From: Rhizomys pruinosus
Taxonomy: Eukaryota; Chordata; Mammalia; Rodentia; Spalacidae
DNA: 64,000 nucleotides
NCBI GenBank assembly: GCA_009823505.1
Contig: VZQC01002907.1
Coordinates: forward strand, 982,254-1,046,253
Reading direction: 5' to 3'
A program made the position numbers and the translations under genes. The notes below the pieces were generated by a model. It made no database searches and was not told the origin of the DNA. It saw nothing but the letters and a program-made list of their open reading frames with translations. Each line of letters starts with the position of its first letter. The first letter of the stretch is position 1. Below, in pieces: positions 1-11,019 of this stretch.

Positions 1-215
1 GCCGACCGCTCTTGCAGAGGACCCGGGTTCGATCCCCAGCACCCACATGGCGGCTGAGAACCGTCTGTAACTCCAATTCCAGGAGAACTCCAGTTCCAGG
101 GGATTCCGAGACCCTCTTCTGACCTCCGCAGCATTGCACGACACGGGTGCACAGACCTACACGCAAAACAATACATTCATACACATAAATAAATAAAAAT
201 AAATAAAAATTAAAA
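1..215 (+). mobile_element. B2 SINE, 5' end cut by window edge
   Basis: The window opens inside the tRNA-derived head of a B2 element, with the B-box-like GGTTCGATCCCCAGC. It runs through the B2 body to an A-rich ATAAATAAAA tail. It carries the internal duplication AACTCCAATTCCAGG / AACTCCAGTTCCAGG that marks one of the B2 subfamilies in this window. Confidence 0.9.
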
Positions 216-730
216 AAGAAGGAAAAGAAAGAAAAGCTAAGAGTAGAATCATGAACATCAAAGGCTGGGATAGATGCTCCCAAAGCACATAATTGAAGTG
301 TTGCTTAGTGTACTGGAGTGCAAGAAGGCTGTGACATGCTTCAAATAGAAAAAAACATTGCTTTATAAGCGTTGTTCAAAGCATAAAGTACAAGCTCTTA
401 GCTGTGAATTTGATGCTAATGAAGTAACAATGTACTGAATAAGGATATGGTGTTTTTATAACAGCATACATAAAGCAAGGCTATATGGGGTTGGTTTTAT
501 ACAATAGAAGCAGGACATGAGAAATGATTGATAAAAGCTGCAAATTTTTAGTTACGCGAAATGAGTAAATCCTGAGAGTGTAATGTACAACATGGTAGCC
601 ATTATGAACAATTTGGTAGTGTATGCTTGAATCATTCTAAGAGGGTTGATTTTAAATGTTTTCACCAAAAATAAAGAACATGGTAATATAGTGATTGGTT
701 AAGATTTTGTGAACAGAAACCTCAGAACTT
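216..730. other. ERC1 intron, no recognised feature
   Basis: AT-rich, apparently unique sequence with no ORF or repeat that I recognise. Confidence 0.5.
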
Positions 731-745
731 GCCTCTGTAGTTCTT

Positions 746-1434
746 TTTTTTTCTTTTTTTCTTCTTTTTTTTCAGCATGGCTCTTTTCAGTTTATTGCAT
801 AAAGGAGTTACACTAGTCCAAGTTAAAAGCGGACCCCAAATGGTTACATTATACAAGCTGTGAGGTTTTTATACTTGTGACAAGGGACAGAAGGGAAATT
901 CTACTTATTGCAAGGAAACCCTCACTTAAGCTTCAGAGAGCCACAAGCACTTAAAATCCATGAACCTTCAGCTGGTCATCCTTAGCCAGTCCAGTCTCTA
1001 TCAGGAACTGGCATATGTTCTTGCACTGGTCACCCTGTAGCTGAATTCTCTATATTCTGGATGCTCAATCACAGTACCATTGCAGGCAAATTTCTTCTTA
1101 AACGCCTTCACTAGTTTCTTTTTATCGTAATCATCAGCGATCCCTTGGACAGTAGTAAGGGTCTTCCTGCCATTTCTCTGTTGAATTCTTATATGGATAT
1201 AATCCTCAGTGCCAGCAGGAAGCAGGTCATCACCCTTACTTGCATCAGCAAAGGGGTCGAAAGAGTGGAGGTTCTGGATAGCGGACATACGATACGACTC
1301 CTATTCCTCAGTGGAAACAGCCTGCAGAAGGCGGCTGCGGGAGAAGGCGGGCGGGGGTGGATGGAGCATCTGGAAGCGAGGGGGCTCAAGGGGGAGGCAG
1401 CTGAGTCCTTGGCGGTGGCTCAGTGACTGGGGCC
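746..1434 (-). pseudogene. EIF1P: Processed pseudogene of EIF1 (translation initiation factor SUI1)
   Basis: On the minus strand a reading frame starts at 1288 with MSAIQNLHSFDPFADASKGD and continues as near-perfect EIF1 (113-residue factor of the 43S pre-initiation complex that guards start-codon fidelity) for about 79 residues. A small deletion after HPEY (about 1050) then shifts the frame. The rest of the EIF1 C-terminus is still readable in another frame, down to its stop at about 951-953. A 3' UTR with AATAAA (minus strand, 791-796) and an interrupted poly(A) (T-run at 746-773) follow, and GC-rich 5' UTR lies at 1289-1434. There are no introns. The direct repeats GCCTCTGTAGTTCTT (731-745) and GCCTCTGTAATTCTT (1435-1449) are a 15-bp target-site duplication with one mismatch. 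This is an L1-mediated retrocopy in an ERC1 intron, antisense to the gene. It is not expected to make functional EIF1 because of the frameshift. Confidence 0.95.
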
Positions 1435-1449
1435 GCCTCTGTAATTCTT

Positions 1450-2030
1450 TAAGGAACAATAGTGCGATATTTGATAATACAGTGTTTAAGGAAACTTTAG
1501 AAGTCATAATTAGCATAAATGACAACTATGTGTAGTTTTAATGTTATTATTTGATTTAAAAACATATTCAATAAAACCTGTTTAAAAAAAGAATCTAGAA
1601 TATAGAGGAAAGAATCTCAGAGTGCTAATTGTCATTTTGACAGATGTGTAGTAGTGCTCAAGTCGTGATTTGCTATAACTGTTTTAGCATTGTGCTATGC
1701 TTTGAAATGATGATTATTATTCTTGTCGTGATGTGAAGCCATACGTATGAGAATAGAGCACAAGACTGTACACCTATAAAAATGATAAGTGAATGAAACA
1801 ATTCTCACAAGAAAGGGGAGCCCAAGTAGATAGGGGGAGCTCAGTGTAAGCACAGGCCTAGCAGGCACAAAGCCCTGGGTATGAGCAGAACATTTTTCCT
1901 AACCCAAAGAGGTAGTAACTTGGTTGTATCTGAATGGAAGATGAGGAGAGACATTATTAATGTAGCATAATATAAATTACAATAAAGCATTTCAAAAGAA
2001 AAAATATCTAAATAATAAAAATCTTCCTGC
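1450..2030. other. ERC1 intron, no recognised feature
   Basis: AT-rich intronic sequence. The short reading frames here look like chance. Confidence 0.5.
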
Positions 2031-2031
2031 C

Positions 2032-2185
2032 AGGCATGGTGGCACACAACTTTAAACAACTTTAAGCACTCAGGAGGCAGAGGAAGGCAGATCTCTGTGA
2101 GTTCAAGGCCACCCTGGTCTACAGAGCAAGCTCCAGGCCAGCTGGGACTAAAGGGAGACCCTATCTCAAAAAGACTTAAAAAAAA
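2032..2185 (+). mobile_element. B1 SINE
   Basis: 7SL-derived B1 monomer: GCCAGGCATGGTGGCACAC start, GAGTTCAAGGCCA core and a CTATCTCAAAAAG A-rich end. It is moderately diverged, with a short internal repeat of ACTTTAA. Confidence 0.9.
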
Positions 2186-3317
2186 ACTTCCTAAATACTA
2201 GTGCAACACAAAGCATCAATAAAAAATGAAAATTATAAAAAAAAATACTAGTGCAGTGTTAAGTTAGAAGTTTTGGGCATACTATAATATTTAATGTTTA
2301 AAGTAACATGTCTTTAAAACATACCATAACATTTCCATGTATACTATATTATGCTTTATCCTATATTTCTATTCTATAATATAGTATAATATATTGTAAT
2401 AGACAGAATGCCCAAACTAACACCATTTTATTCTAGCTGACTTTTAATTTACCCTGGTTTTGCCCGGCCTTTCCTAATTCAGCCAGGCAGAGAGAACATC
2501 TATCTCATGCAGGTCGTTTCAGGAAGTGCATTGTTTCTACACAACTTAGAAATTTCTAAGCCGCCAGGTTGCATGTCCAGATGACACTTCCTCCCTCAAA
2601 GAAGTACCTGCATCTCTTTGTAGCCCATTGCTTCTACCTTCTAATAAATTTGCTTATTCCTAGACAAAACTGTTTGTTAATCAAAAGTCTCTTTGTTAAA
2701 TGACCTGCCAATGGTATGATATAACAGATCAGGACATCCATCACAGTGACTACTGAGGTTAGCATAGAGCCCCTAAGACCTCTCAGATTTCCAAACCTTT
2801 CTTCAAGGAAGTCAGGAAGTTCTCAACTCTGTAGTTCTTTTGAAAGATCCTTAAGGCTTCGGGGAGCTCTGGTATGAATTGCACTTGGAGCTGCGTTGTT
2901 AGGGAAAGCCAAAGTATGTCTAATCCTAGTTTTTTCTCTCAAGGTATTTTTCTGGGAGAGCTGGAGCCATAGGTGTCAAACTGTTGGTAGTTTAACCAGA
3001 CTCCAGTGGATGGACTGAAAGGGGTGGGGTGGGGTCTGTTTTTCTGTGTTTGTGTTCCAGGTTTTCTAAGGAGGAGCTGAGTATTCCAAGTAGGACTGTA
3101 CATCTGTGTCTTCCCTAAACCATTGGTTATATGATCTTTCTGATGAAAATATCTTTGTTTCTTTAAGGTTTTTGTTCCATATATGTTTTATCAGTCTTAT
3201 ATTTTCTAATAATGTATTTCAATAGCTTTGAAAAAGAAAGTTTGCCATATCCTCAGAATTATTTTTGGGTACGTTAGTGAACAAAATAAAGATTCTACCT
3301 TTGTGTGGGACCTGTAT
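2186..3317. other. ERC1 intron; possible old LTR at about 2405-2740
   Basis: Mostly unassigned AT-rich sequence. The part at about 2405-2740, with pyrimidine-rich blocks and CTAATAAATTTGCTTATT, has the look of an old retroviral LTR 3' half. I could not fix its ends or family. Confidence 0.25.
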
Positions 3318-3329
3318 TCTAATTATTTT

Positions 3330-3560
3330 TTAAAATGTTTTATTAAGTTTTATTATTTTATGTGTATGACTGTACTGTCTTCATGTAGGTAGGGGCACCC
3401 TTGTGCAATGCTGTGGAGGTCAGAAGAGGGTGTTGGATTTCCCTGGAATTGGAGTTAAAGACTGTTCTCAGCCTCCATGTGGGTGCTGGGAATCGAATCT
3501 GGGTCCTCTGTAAGAGCAGTCAGTGCTCTTAACCACTGAGCCATCTATCTCTCCAGCCCC
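3330..3560 (-). mobile_element. B2 SINE
   Basis: Antisense B2, ending in the head sequence GAGCCATCTATCTCTCCAGC. It is flanked by a perfect 12-bp target-site duplication TCTAATTATTTT at 3318-3329 and 3561-3572. Confidence 0.93.
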
Positions 3561-3779
3561 TCTAATTATTTTAAGCAAAGACTTCAGGCAAACCATTAAA
3601 ACTGCCAGGTAATATCAGTTTGTACAGTAGACTGAATAGCCAGAGCTCTAAATAAGGAAAAATTTATAAAAAGTTTAGACAGATAAAGAGCAGAAAATCA
3701 AACATCTTTAAACATTCTTTGTTTTCAGAACTAGCCTCTGAAGCTCTAGAAGAAGGGTACTATTTTAAATTTAAGTGTG

Positions 3780-4115
3780 GCATCATCATTTACATTAGCT
3801 AAAATGTGTAAATAACCAAGTATCTACAAGGAGCAGATAGACAAGTGGTAGATACATATAAAGGAGTATTTTTCAGTCTTGAATAAGGATATGCCACTAC
3901 ATGCTCCAATATATGGATAATCCTTGAAAACATGCCCAGCGGAGTAAGACAGTTGTAAAACATACAGGATTTAACTTTGATAAGATACAAATAGTAGTCA
4001 AATTCATGGTGACAGGAAGTATAATGGTGGTTATCAGGAGCTGGGGAGGAGAAAATGAAGAATTATTGTTTAATGGATATGGTTTCAATTTTACAAGATT
4101 AAGAGTTCTGACAGA
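3780..4115 (+). mobile_element. Ancient L1 3' fragment
   Basis: It reads like the degraded end of an old mammalian L1 ORF2 and start of its 3' UTR. Landmarks are CATGCTCCAATATATGGATAA, CCTTGAAAACATGCCCAGCG and GTGGTTATCAGGAGCTGGGG. It is heavily diverged, so it predates the rodent-specific L1s elsewhere in the window. Confidence 0.6.
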
Positions 4116-4199
4116 GATCAGTTGTACAGTAGTGTAAAAGCATTTAATACTGCTGAACCACTGGCCAGGGTAGGACGGTATGAGTGGAACCAAAGGATG

Positions 4200-4325
4200 G
4201 CTGAAGGTCAAGAGCAGATACTGCTAGCACCCACATCGGGCTGCTCCTGTCTGCCTGTGACTCCAGCTCCAACAGAACTGGCATTATCTTCTTGCCTCCA
4301 TGGACCAAACATACCCACATACAGT
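4200..4325 (+). mobile_element. Degraded B2-like SINE fragment
   Basis: CAGATACTGCTAGCACCCAC and GTGACTCCAGCTCCAACAG correspond weakly to the middle of a tRNA-derived B2/B3 SINE. The ends are not visible. Confidence 0.4.
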
Positions 4326-4339
4326 TTTTAAGATGTTAT

Positions 4340-6060
4340 TAAGTATTTTACCTCAGTTTAAAATTAATGAGTGAGTAAATTGAAAAATAATTCCTCAATA
4401 AGTAAAATATTTTGTAAAAATATTTGTTAAAAGAAAAGCCATACATAGAGAACCTAATTTTGCACATGTGAAAAAATTGAAGGTTTTCCCAACAACTTTC
4501 TGTTAGTATCATCCAAATGAAAATTCTGAAAGGAGATTATGAACAGAGAGAAATTAGCATTAGGTGGAGGTCTTGAAGGAGACAAAATGGGCACGTTTCC
4601 TACAGAGACATTATGTAAGCACAAGTGCAAACAAGTAGAAACTCTGACAAGAGAGGGCCACCGAAAGATAGGGAGAAATGGATTGAAAATTCACATGTGC
4701 CTCTGAGTGTTAGGCCAAGGTATATGATATGATCAGTGGCCTTGGACAGTGTAGAAGTGTGGAAGTCAGAGAGGAAGCTGTAAGAATAAAGCAGGCCCCT
4801 CATAAAAGGGTGGTAGAGGTTACAGAAATGGCAATCCCCATGTAAAGGTGTGGGTTCACTGAACACTATTAGAAAAGAATAAGACTTCATTATTGTCTGT
4901 GGGAAGCAAAAACTCACATTATTTAGTGCTGTCTGCCTGTGGACCCAGGAAGTTGGTGGCTTCATTAACACTGAAGGAGAAATGTGTGATAATGAAGAAA
5001 AAGTAGATTTTGGTATTGACACTTTACATCCAGGATACTTCCTAGAACACAAATAGAAGAGCAGAAGACAAGGGCCAAAATTTGGGAGATGAGGTTTACA
5101 TAGTGGCTCCCCCAGGGACTGTGGTTTTCACAGGACTTAATCAGGTTAATCTGTCTACCAGACTCTGCAAAGATAAAATTCATAATCGGTGGGTTTCTTT
5201 AGGAAATGTGATAGAAGAGTAAAACACATGTCCTGGCAATTTCCCATGTACCCCAAATAGCTGTGGTTAAAGAACAAAGATGACAACAGAATCAAAAGTT
5301 TGTTTAATCCAGCTTAGAATTTGGATTTTAGCTAAATTGCAGTAAATTAAACTATGCCTATATACCCTTGACATTAGCATGTCTAAAACCATTAATCTCG
5401 TTCTTTCATCTGGCTTTTTTCTAGTGCTTTCAGGATTATGGAACTTGTTGTATGTAATTATGTTACAGTTTAAAGTACAAACCTGGAGGGGAGGGAATGT
5501 CCCATAATTCATTCCATAAATACTGCTGTGCATTTCCGTGGAACACGCATGTGCTTAGGACTCACTGCTGGACACCATTCCAGGACTGATTGCAATTTCA
5601 TGTTTACTGGTGCTGAAGGCCAGTGTGTCCTCACAGATTCAGAAATCATCAAAAGGATGGTCAGATCTCTTTGCCTTTGATTTGCCTCCAGTTTCTGAAA
5701 TTTGCCCAGAGGGGGAAAGGAACAGAGGAGAAGTCTGACTGTTTTGGATGTTTGTACAGAGAGCTGAGACACTGAAGCCTTGAGCCAGGAAGCAGCGTTT
5801 GCTCGTGCTGGCACTGGCTCAGTGGATTCACATCCAAAGGTCAAGCCCTGGGCACAGCCAGGGTTGCCTTACATGAGTTTTGTCAGTTCCCCTCTACATT
5901 TTAGTTCCTTTGTCTCCCCTATTGGTAACATACAACATGCTAATTGGGTGTTCTATGCTACAGAGTTGCAAAAGGGCCCTGTACATGATCATGGACATTG
6001 ATTGTGTCATGTTGCCTTTTCTTTGTTGTAGTGGGAAGGCTCACTTTCTTTTTATTTCCT
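4340..6060. other. ERC1 intron, no recognised gene
   Basis: Unassigned sequence. An open frame of about 150 codons on the minus strand (4600-5052) has no recognisable domain, no splice or promoter context and a chance-like composition, so I do not call it a gene. Confidence 0.5.
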
Positions 6061-6065
6061 CCCTC

Positions 6066-6207
6066 CCTTTGAGACAGGGTCTCCCTGTAGCCCCACCTGG
6101 CCTGTAACTCACTCTGTAGACCAGGCTGGCCTTGAACTCACAAAGGTCCACCTGCCTCTGCTTCCCAAGTGCTAGGATTAAAGACGTGCTCCACCATGCT
6201 CAGCCCA
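6066..6207 (-). mobile_element. B1 SINE
   Basis: Antisense B1: TTTGAGACAGGGTCTCCCTG, then the TGTAGACCAGGCTGGCCTTG core, to ACCATGCTCAGCCC. Confidence 0.9.
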
Positions 6208-6222
6208 AGCATGGTGTTTTTA

Positions 6223-6746
6223 TTTATTTTTTTTTTTTACTTTTTTTTTTTTTTTATTAATTTTATTTATTTCTGTATGTGTATGAATGTACTGCCTGCA
6301 TGCAAGTCTGTGCACCCGTGTCGTGCAACGCCGCGGAGGTCAGAAGAGGGTCTCGGATTCCCCTGGAGCTGGAGTTCTCCTGGAATTGGAGTTTCAGACG
6401 GCTCTCGGCCGCCATGTGGGTGCTGGGGATCGAACCCGGGTCCTCTGTAAGAGCAGTCTGTGCTCTTAACCGCTAGGCCATCTCTCCAGCCCCTTTTTTA
6501 CTTTTTTTTTAAATTTTTATTTATTTCTGTATCTGTATCAATGTACTGTCTACATGCAGGTTTGTACACCCGTGTCGTGCAATGCCGCGGAGGTCAGAAG
6601 AGGGTCTCGGATTCCCCTGGAACTGGAGTTCTCCTGGAATTGGAGTTTCAGACGGTTCTCAGCCGCCATGTGGGTGCTGGGGATCGAACCCGGGTCCTCT
6701 GTAAGAGCGGTCGGCGCTCTTAACCGCTTGGCCATCTCTCTAGCCC
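6223..6746 (-). mobile_element. Nested pair of B2 SINEs
   Basis: Two antisense B2 elements lie side by side: about 6241-6494 and about 6495-6746. The outer duplication GCATGGTGTTTTTA at 6209-6222 and 6747-6760 belongs to the right-hand B2. The left-hand B2 sits in that element's A-tail, with TTTTTTAC repeated at each of its ends (about 6233 and 6495). Both carry the internal CTGGAGTTCTCCTGGAATT duplication of the same B2 subfamily. Confidence 0.92.
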
Positions 6747-6761
6747 GCATGGTGTTTTTAA

Positions 6762-7390
6762 TAAAGGTTTTAAGTTTCAACACTTGAGCTGGAGTCTAGC
6801 TACCACATAAGTTCAAGACTACCTTATAGTCCTTTCTCCCAGATACAGGAAGGGAACAATAAAGGTTCTTCCCCCAAATTTGCTGTTGCTTACACATCCT
6901 TGCCTGTCTTAAACGTTTTCAAGGGATTTTGCTCAGTGGTAGAATGTTTGCCTGGCATTCACCATGCCCTGAGTTCAATAAGGGAAAAAGAGGAGGGAGA
7001 GACTCAAATATTTTCAAGAGGGCCTGTCCCTTATGTTTCCAAGAGAGGCCCACCATGCAGTATTCCTGTCATTGAAAGGGCAAGCTTTTCAAAGGAGAGT
7101 TATTTGTGGAGTGGCCAATCATGAGAAGACAGACGCTCCAAATTGTAATATCTGTCTCTGTGGGATAGGACACAGGGATATTTATGGGACATAGAAACAG
7201 GTGACCAAAGACATGGTTGGAAGTAAAGAAAATGAAGCAGTGAGTGGTCTGCTGTGGCTAGTCAGACTTCATGGCTTGTCAAATGATAACAATTTTTTTT
7301 CTTTATGAGAGAATAAGAATTCAACCAAAATAATTGAATATAGGATAATTCTACCTGTTCATCTTGTACTTTCTTTTTGTTTCATTTGTT
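6762..7390. other. ERC1 intron, no recognised feature
   Basis: A short ID-like stretch (about 6930-6990, GCTCAGTGGTAGAATGTTTG) is the only familiar motif. Confidence 0.4.
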
Positions 7391-7394
7391 TATT

Positions 7395-7545
7395 GTTTAT
7401 TTGTACATGTACATGCACACATATAGAGGTCAGAGGATAGTTGGTTCTCTCTTTCCATCATATGGATTCCAGGGATCAAACTCAGGTTGATGGGCTTCTC
7501 AGCAAGCTTTCACCTGCTGAGCTATATCATCCATGGGCCTTTGTG
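7395..7545 (-). mobile_element. Old B3/B4-type SINE fragment
   Basis: GAGGTCAGAGGATAGTTGG, then CCAGGGATCAAACTCAGGTT and CACCTGCTGAGCTATATCAT, is the antisense layout of an older tRNA-derived rodent SINE (B3/B4). Confidence 0.6.
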
Positions 7546-7622
7546 CTGTTTTTCTTAAGTACAAAATTGAACTCAAATCCCCATCCTCTTTGTATTTTAT
7601 GTTCTGTCAAGTTGCCAGTGAC

Positions 7623-7838
7623 AGGGGGAGAGATGACTCAACAGTTATGAGCACTGGATGCTCTTGCAAAGGACCTGGGTTCAGTTCCCAGCAACCACAT
7701 GGCAGCTAACAACCCTTAGTAACTCCAGTTCCAGGGGATCTGACACCCTCTTCTGACCTCTGGGGACATTGCATGGTGCAGATGCACTGATATGCATGCA
7801 GGTATTACTCATACACATAAAATAAAAATAATAAAATA
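7623..7838 (+). mobile_element. B2 SINE
   Basis: Sense B2: GGGGGAGAGATGACTCAACA head, then GACACCCTCTTCTGACCTCT and a tail of AAAATAAAAATAATAAAA. It lacks the internal duplication. Confidence 0.9.
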
Positions 7839-7839
7839 C

Positions 7840-7992
7840 TTTTTTTTTTGTCTTTTTGAGACAGGGTCTCCCTGTAGCTCCGGCTGTCCTGGGACTCACT
7901 TTGTAGACCAGACTGGCCTTGAACTCTCAGAGGTCTCCCTGCCTCTGCCTCCCGAGTACTGAGATTAAAGGTGTGTGCTACCACGCCCGGCC
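7840..7992 (-). mobile_element. B1 SINE
   Basis: Antisense B1 directly abutting the preceding B2 tail: TTTTTGAGACAGGGTCTCCC to ACCACGCCCGGCC. Confidence 0.92.
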
Positions 7993-8245
7993 CTAATAAA
8001 ATATTTTTTAAAAGATGCCAATGACTCAGTCTAGTTATATTGCTTATATTCATTCATCTTTTGTTCTTTGCTTGATAGCAAGTGTGTGATTCTGGTACAC
8101 TGAAATGCAGTACCTTCATTGAGAAAGCACACCTCTCATTCTAACTTCTCATGTTCCAAAAGAAAGCAACAGATGACAGCAGTCAACAGGAAGCTGTACA
8201 GCACATAGTTTAACCAGCTTTACAATCATTTCACCACTTTATTTT

Positions 8246-8399
8246 TTTTTTTCTTTGGTCTTTTTGAGACAGGGTTTCCCATTAGTCCCAGCTGGCCTGG
8301 AACTCGCTTTGTAGACCAGCTTGGCCTTGAACTCACAGAGATCCACCTACCTCTGCCTCCTGAGTGCTGGGATTAAAGGTATGTACCACCACACCTGGC
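8246..8399 (-). mobile_element. B1 SINE
   Basis: Antisense B1: TTTTTGAGACAGGGTTTCCC to ACCACCACACCTGGCC. Confidence 0.92.
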
Positions 8400-9535
8400 C
8401 AACTTAATGTTTTTTAAGTGATCCATGGATATATTAGACAGTCCTTTGGTGTTGACTAGAGCCTGACAGTTAATGTCTCAGAGCCTCACAATATGGAACA
8501 ACAGAAAATTATACTAGGGTCCATGAGGATCCTCTCTCGCAGCAGCAAAGACTACTTAGCCAGATTTTCATTTCCGTGTTGTAAACTGATCTGTGTCCCA
8601 CATTTGTTAGTGTTGCTTCAGAGTTCAGTAGAGATACTCATCCAAAATAAAGAAAATCCCTTAGAATGTTTAAATGATAGTCTTCTCATTTGTGGCTTCA
8701 CTAAACTCTTCCATATGACTGCTGTTGAAGCTCGATTATCTTAACAGAAGTCAGAAGCGAAGTTAAGCTTCAGCAGTGCATTCTCAGATTCAGCATTTCC
8801 TGGGTCAGATGCTCAGGGCACTTTATATAGTTCTATAAATCAAACCTGTCTTCTTACATAAGAGATGATCTACGAAAGGATGGATTTGGACCAGGGGACT
8901 AATTGTTCACCCAATTCATTCTGATTATTTGTAAATTTCTTATGTCTGCCTCCCTGTTTTTGTCCTTCTGGATGTGAACTGAGTGGTTAGCCATACTATG
9001 GCAAGAGAGTTGGGTAGAGAACAAGGTCAAAATTAGCATACTATTAAAGCCAGTTGGCAGAGAGAAGCTGAAAACCCCTCATCAGGATGGCTGACATATA
9101 ATAGAACATGCACAGAAAAATACATTCTATGAACATGTCCTAAATACCATGGTTGTAAAAGTCTCAGTTCTTTGTACTGCTTCTCCTTCAAGCCTCTGAC
9201 CCTTTTCCCCAGCTCTGGCCTGTTTCTTGCTTTGGAAGTGTTTTCTGTCTTGATGAGCTACTTCTGTTTCAGCCACTATGTATACCTCCCTGGTCCAATT
9301 CCTTCTTGCAAGACATAGGAACCTGGAAGTTGCTATGGGTGCCCACTGGAACCCAGTATCTGCCTATAAGAAAACTGCCAGTAATCTGCGAGGTTAAATT
9401 CTTGTTTCAGAGTAGACATACAGATTATTCCCAATAGTCACAACTATAAATTTATTTGCATTAATGAGATCAACAGATCTCCTCAGGCTTAGACTGTTTC
9501 TAAGTCTGCTTTCCTAAAATTTTTACAAATCCAGA
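8400..9535. other. ERC1 intron, no recognised feature
   Basis: Unassigned sequence, with no repeat or coding signal that I recognise. Confidence 0.5.
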
Positions 9536-9705
9536 CTGACAAGATGGCTTAGCAGATAAAGGCATTTGCTACAAAGGCTGACACCCTGAGTGTAGTCCCA
9601 GGACCCCAGATAGCGGGAGGAGAAAATACAGACTTCCACAACGTTTTCCTCTCCTCATGCATGCAAGCACTCATACTTGTTACTCACACAAATAAGAAAA
9701 TAAAT
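9536..9705 (+). mobile_element. B4/B3-type SINE
   Basis: ACAAGATGGCTTAGCAGATAA head (tRNA-like A box), then a diverged body ending in ACACAAATAAGAAAATAAAT. This layout belongs to an older rodent tRNA-derived SINE. Confidence 0.6.
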
Positions 9706-9905
9706 GAAGCAGATAGAAATTTATAAGTCATTACACTCTGTATATTTAAATGTTTGTTGTGTCAATAATCTTTCAGTTTGTCTGGAAATTGCGTAGTGTT
9801 TGGTAGTAAAAGAAGAAAAAAAACATGGGTTGGTTCAGGATCTAACACAAAATTATCCTTTGAAAATGAGCATTAACCTTTAATCCGAGCAGTCAAGACA
9901 CAGAG

Positions 9906-9921
9906 GCGGGAGAGAGAGAGA

Positions 9922-9960
<39 letters not shown>
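9906..9960 (+). repeat. (GA)n microsatellite
   Basis: Nearly pure GA dinucleotides over about 55 bp, at the end of a degraded SINE-like stretch (ACCTTTAATCCGAGCAGTCA). Confidence 0.95.
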
Positions 9961-9961
<1 letters not shown>

Positions 9962-10396
9962 TCTCCTCAGCCCCTCCCTAAGGCCATGATTGGGCCTTGA
10001 GGTGGGAGAATAGTAGAAAACAATAATACATTATGTCAGAAACAGCATGAGCAGAGCCCTAAAAGAACGAAAGGCTGGCTTTTAAAACGAGAGGACCTTA
10101 GTCAGGAGAGAAAGGTTAAAGAGAGGTAGCCCCCATGAACAGGATGACAGGAGGCCCAGAGGAGAGCCTTCACAGGAAGGAAGAGCATGGCCTGACGGCT
10201 TCAGGTTATAGATCTGGTCTTTTACAGTGACCAGTGTCTTAAAGGGACAGGACTGTGACCAAAGGAATGATGTTAACAGGTAGAGCATATAGGTGCAAGA
10301 TTGTACCTACTAAACAACAACAACAAAAAATCACTAACTGAATCTAGGAACTCTTAATTTTTCAATTTAAATGTAAAATACTAAATTGTTTTTGTC
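9961..10396. other. ERC1 intron, no recognised feature
   Basis: Unassigned sequence. Confidence 0.4.
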
Positions 10397-10397
10397 A

Positions 10398-10470
10398 GGC
10401 TTGGTTTGTAGCTCAGTGGTAGCACTCTTGCCCAGAATTTGATTCCCTAGTCCTGATAAAGAAAAGAAAA
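10398..10470 (+). mobile_element. ID SINE
   Basis: TTTGTAGCTCAGTGGTAGCA carries the A box, followed by CTCTTGCC, TTTGATTCCCTAGTCCTGAT and an A-rich tail. This is the layout of a rodent ID element (tRNA-Ala/BC1 type). Confidence 0.75.
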
Positions 10471-10522
10471 GGAAAAAGTGTAATTTTTTGTCAGATTAAA
10501 CATTGGTTTAAAAAAACTTAAA

Positions 10523-10679
10523 GAGCTGGCCACGGTGGCTCATGCCTTTAATCCTAGCACTTGGGAGGCAGAGGCAGGTGGATCTCTGTGAGTTCAAGGC
10601 CAGTCTGGTCTACAGAATGAACTCCAGGCCAGCTGGGACTAAAGGGAGACTCTGTCTCAAAAATACAAAAAAAAAAAAT
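10523..10679 (+). mobile_element. B1 SINE
   Basis: Sense B1: GCTGGCCACGGTGGCTCATG to CTGTCTCAAAAATAC and an A-run. Confidence 0.92.
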
Positions 10680-10749
10680 CTTAAACCTTCCATGGTAAAT
10701 ATTTCCCTCGAGAGGTACTCTTGTCTATGGGGGTGCTGGGGTGTTTTGC

Positions 10750-11019
10750 ATGGACATGTGGAGGCCAGAGGAGGACTTTGGGTATCATCCTCTATTGTTC
10801 TCGGCCCTATTTTCTTAAGATAGGGTCTCTCACTGAACCTGAAGCATGCCTTTCCAGCTAGACTGGCTGGCTGGGTAGCAAGCTCCCAGGTCTACCTGTC
10901 TTCACCACCCAATGCTAAGATTACTGGGCTTTCTACATGGGTGCTGGGGATTCAAACTCAGGTCTTCATGCTTGCACAACAAGCACTCTTTTCCACTGAG
11001 CCATCTCCTCTACCCCTGT
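10750..11019 (-). mobile_element. B4-type SINE
   Basis: Antisense composite SINE: a B1-like half (TTAAGATAGGGTCTCTCACT) followed by a tRNA-like head (GGTGCTGGGGATTCAAACTC to CTGAGCCATCTCCTCTACCC). The last 40 bp of it (10980-11019) are included in the left arm of a long inverted repeat. Confidence 0.7.

Noticed and set aside
1..60. tRNA gene suggested by the GGTTCGATCCC B box
   Set aside because: It is the tRNA-derived head of a B2 SINE. The same motif recurs in every B2 here, without a foldable acceptor stem.
951..1288. Functional EIF1 gene
   Set aside because: Intronless, A-tailed, flanked by a target-site duplication, and frameshifted after about 79 residues.
4600..5052. 150-codon minus-strand open frame
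   Set aside because: No conserved motif, no promoter or splice context, and a chance-like amino-acid make-up in an intron.
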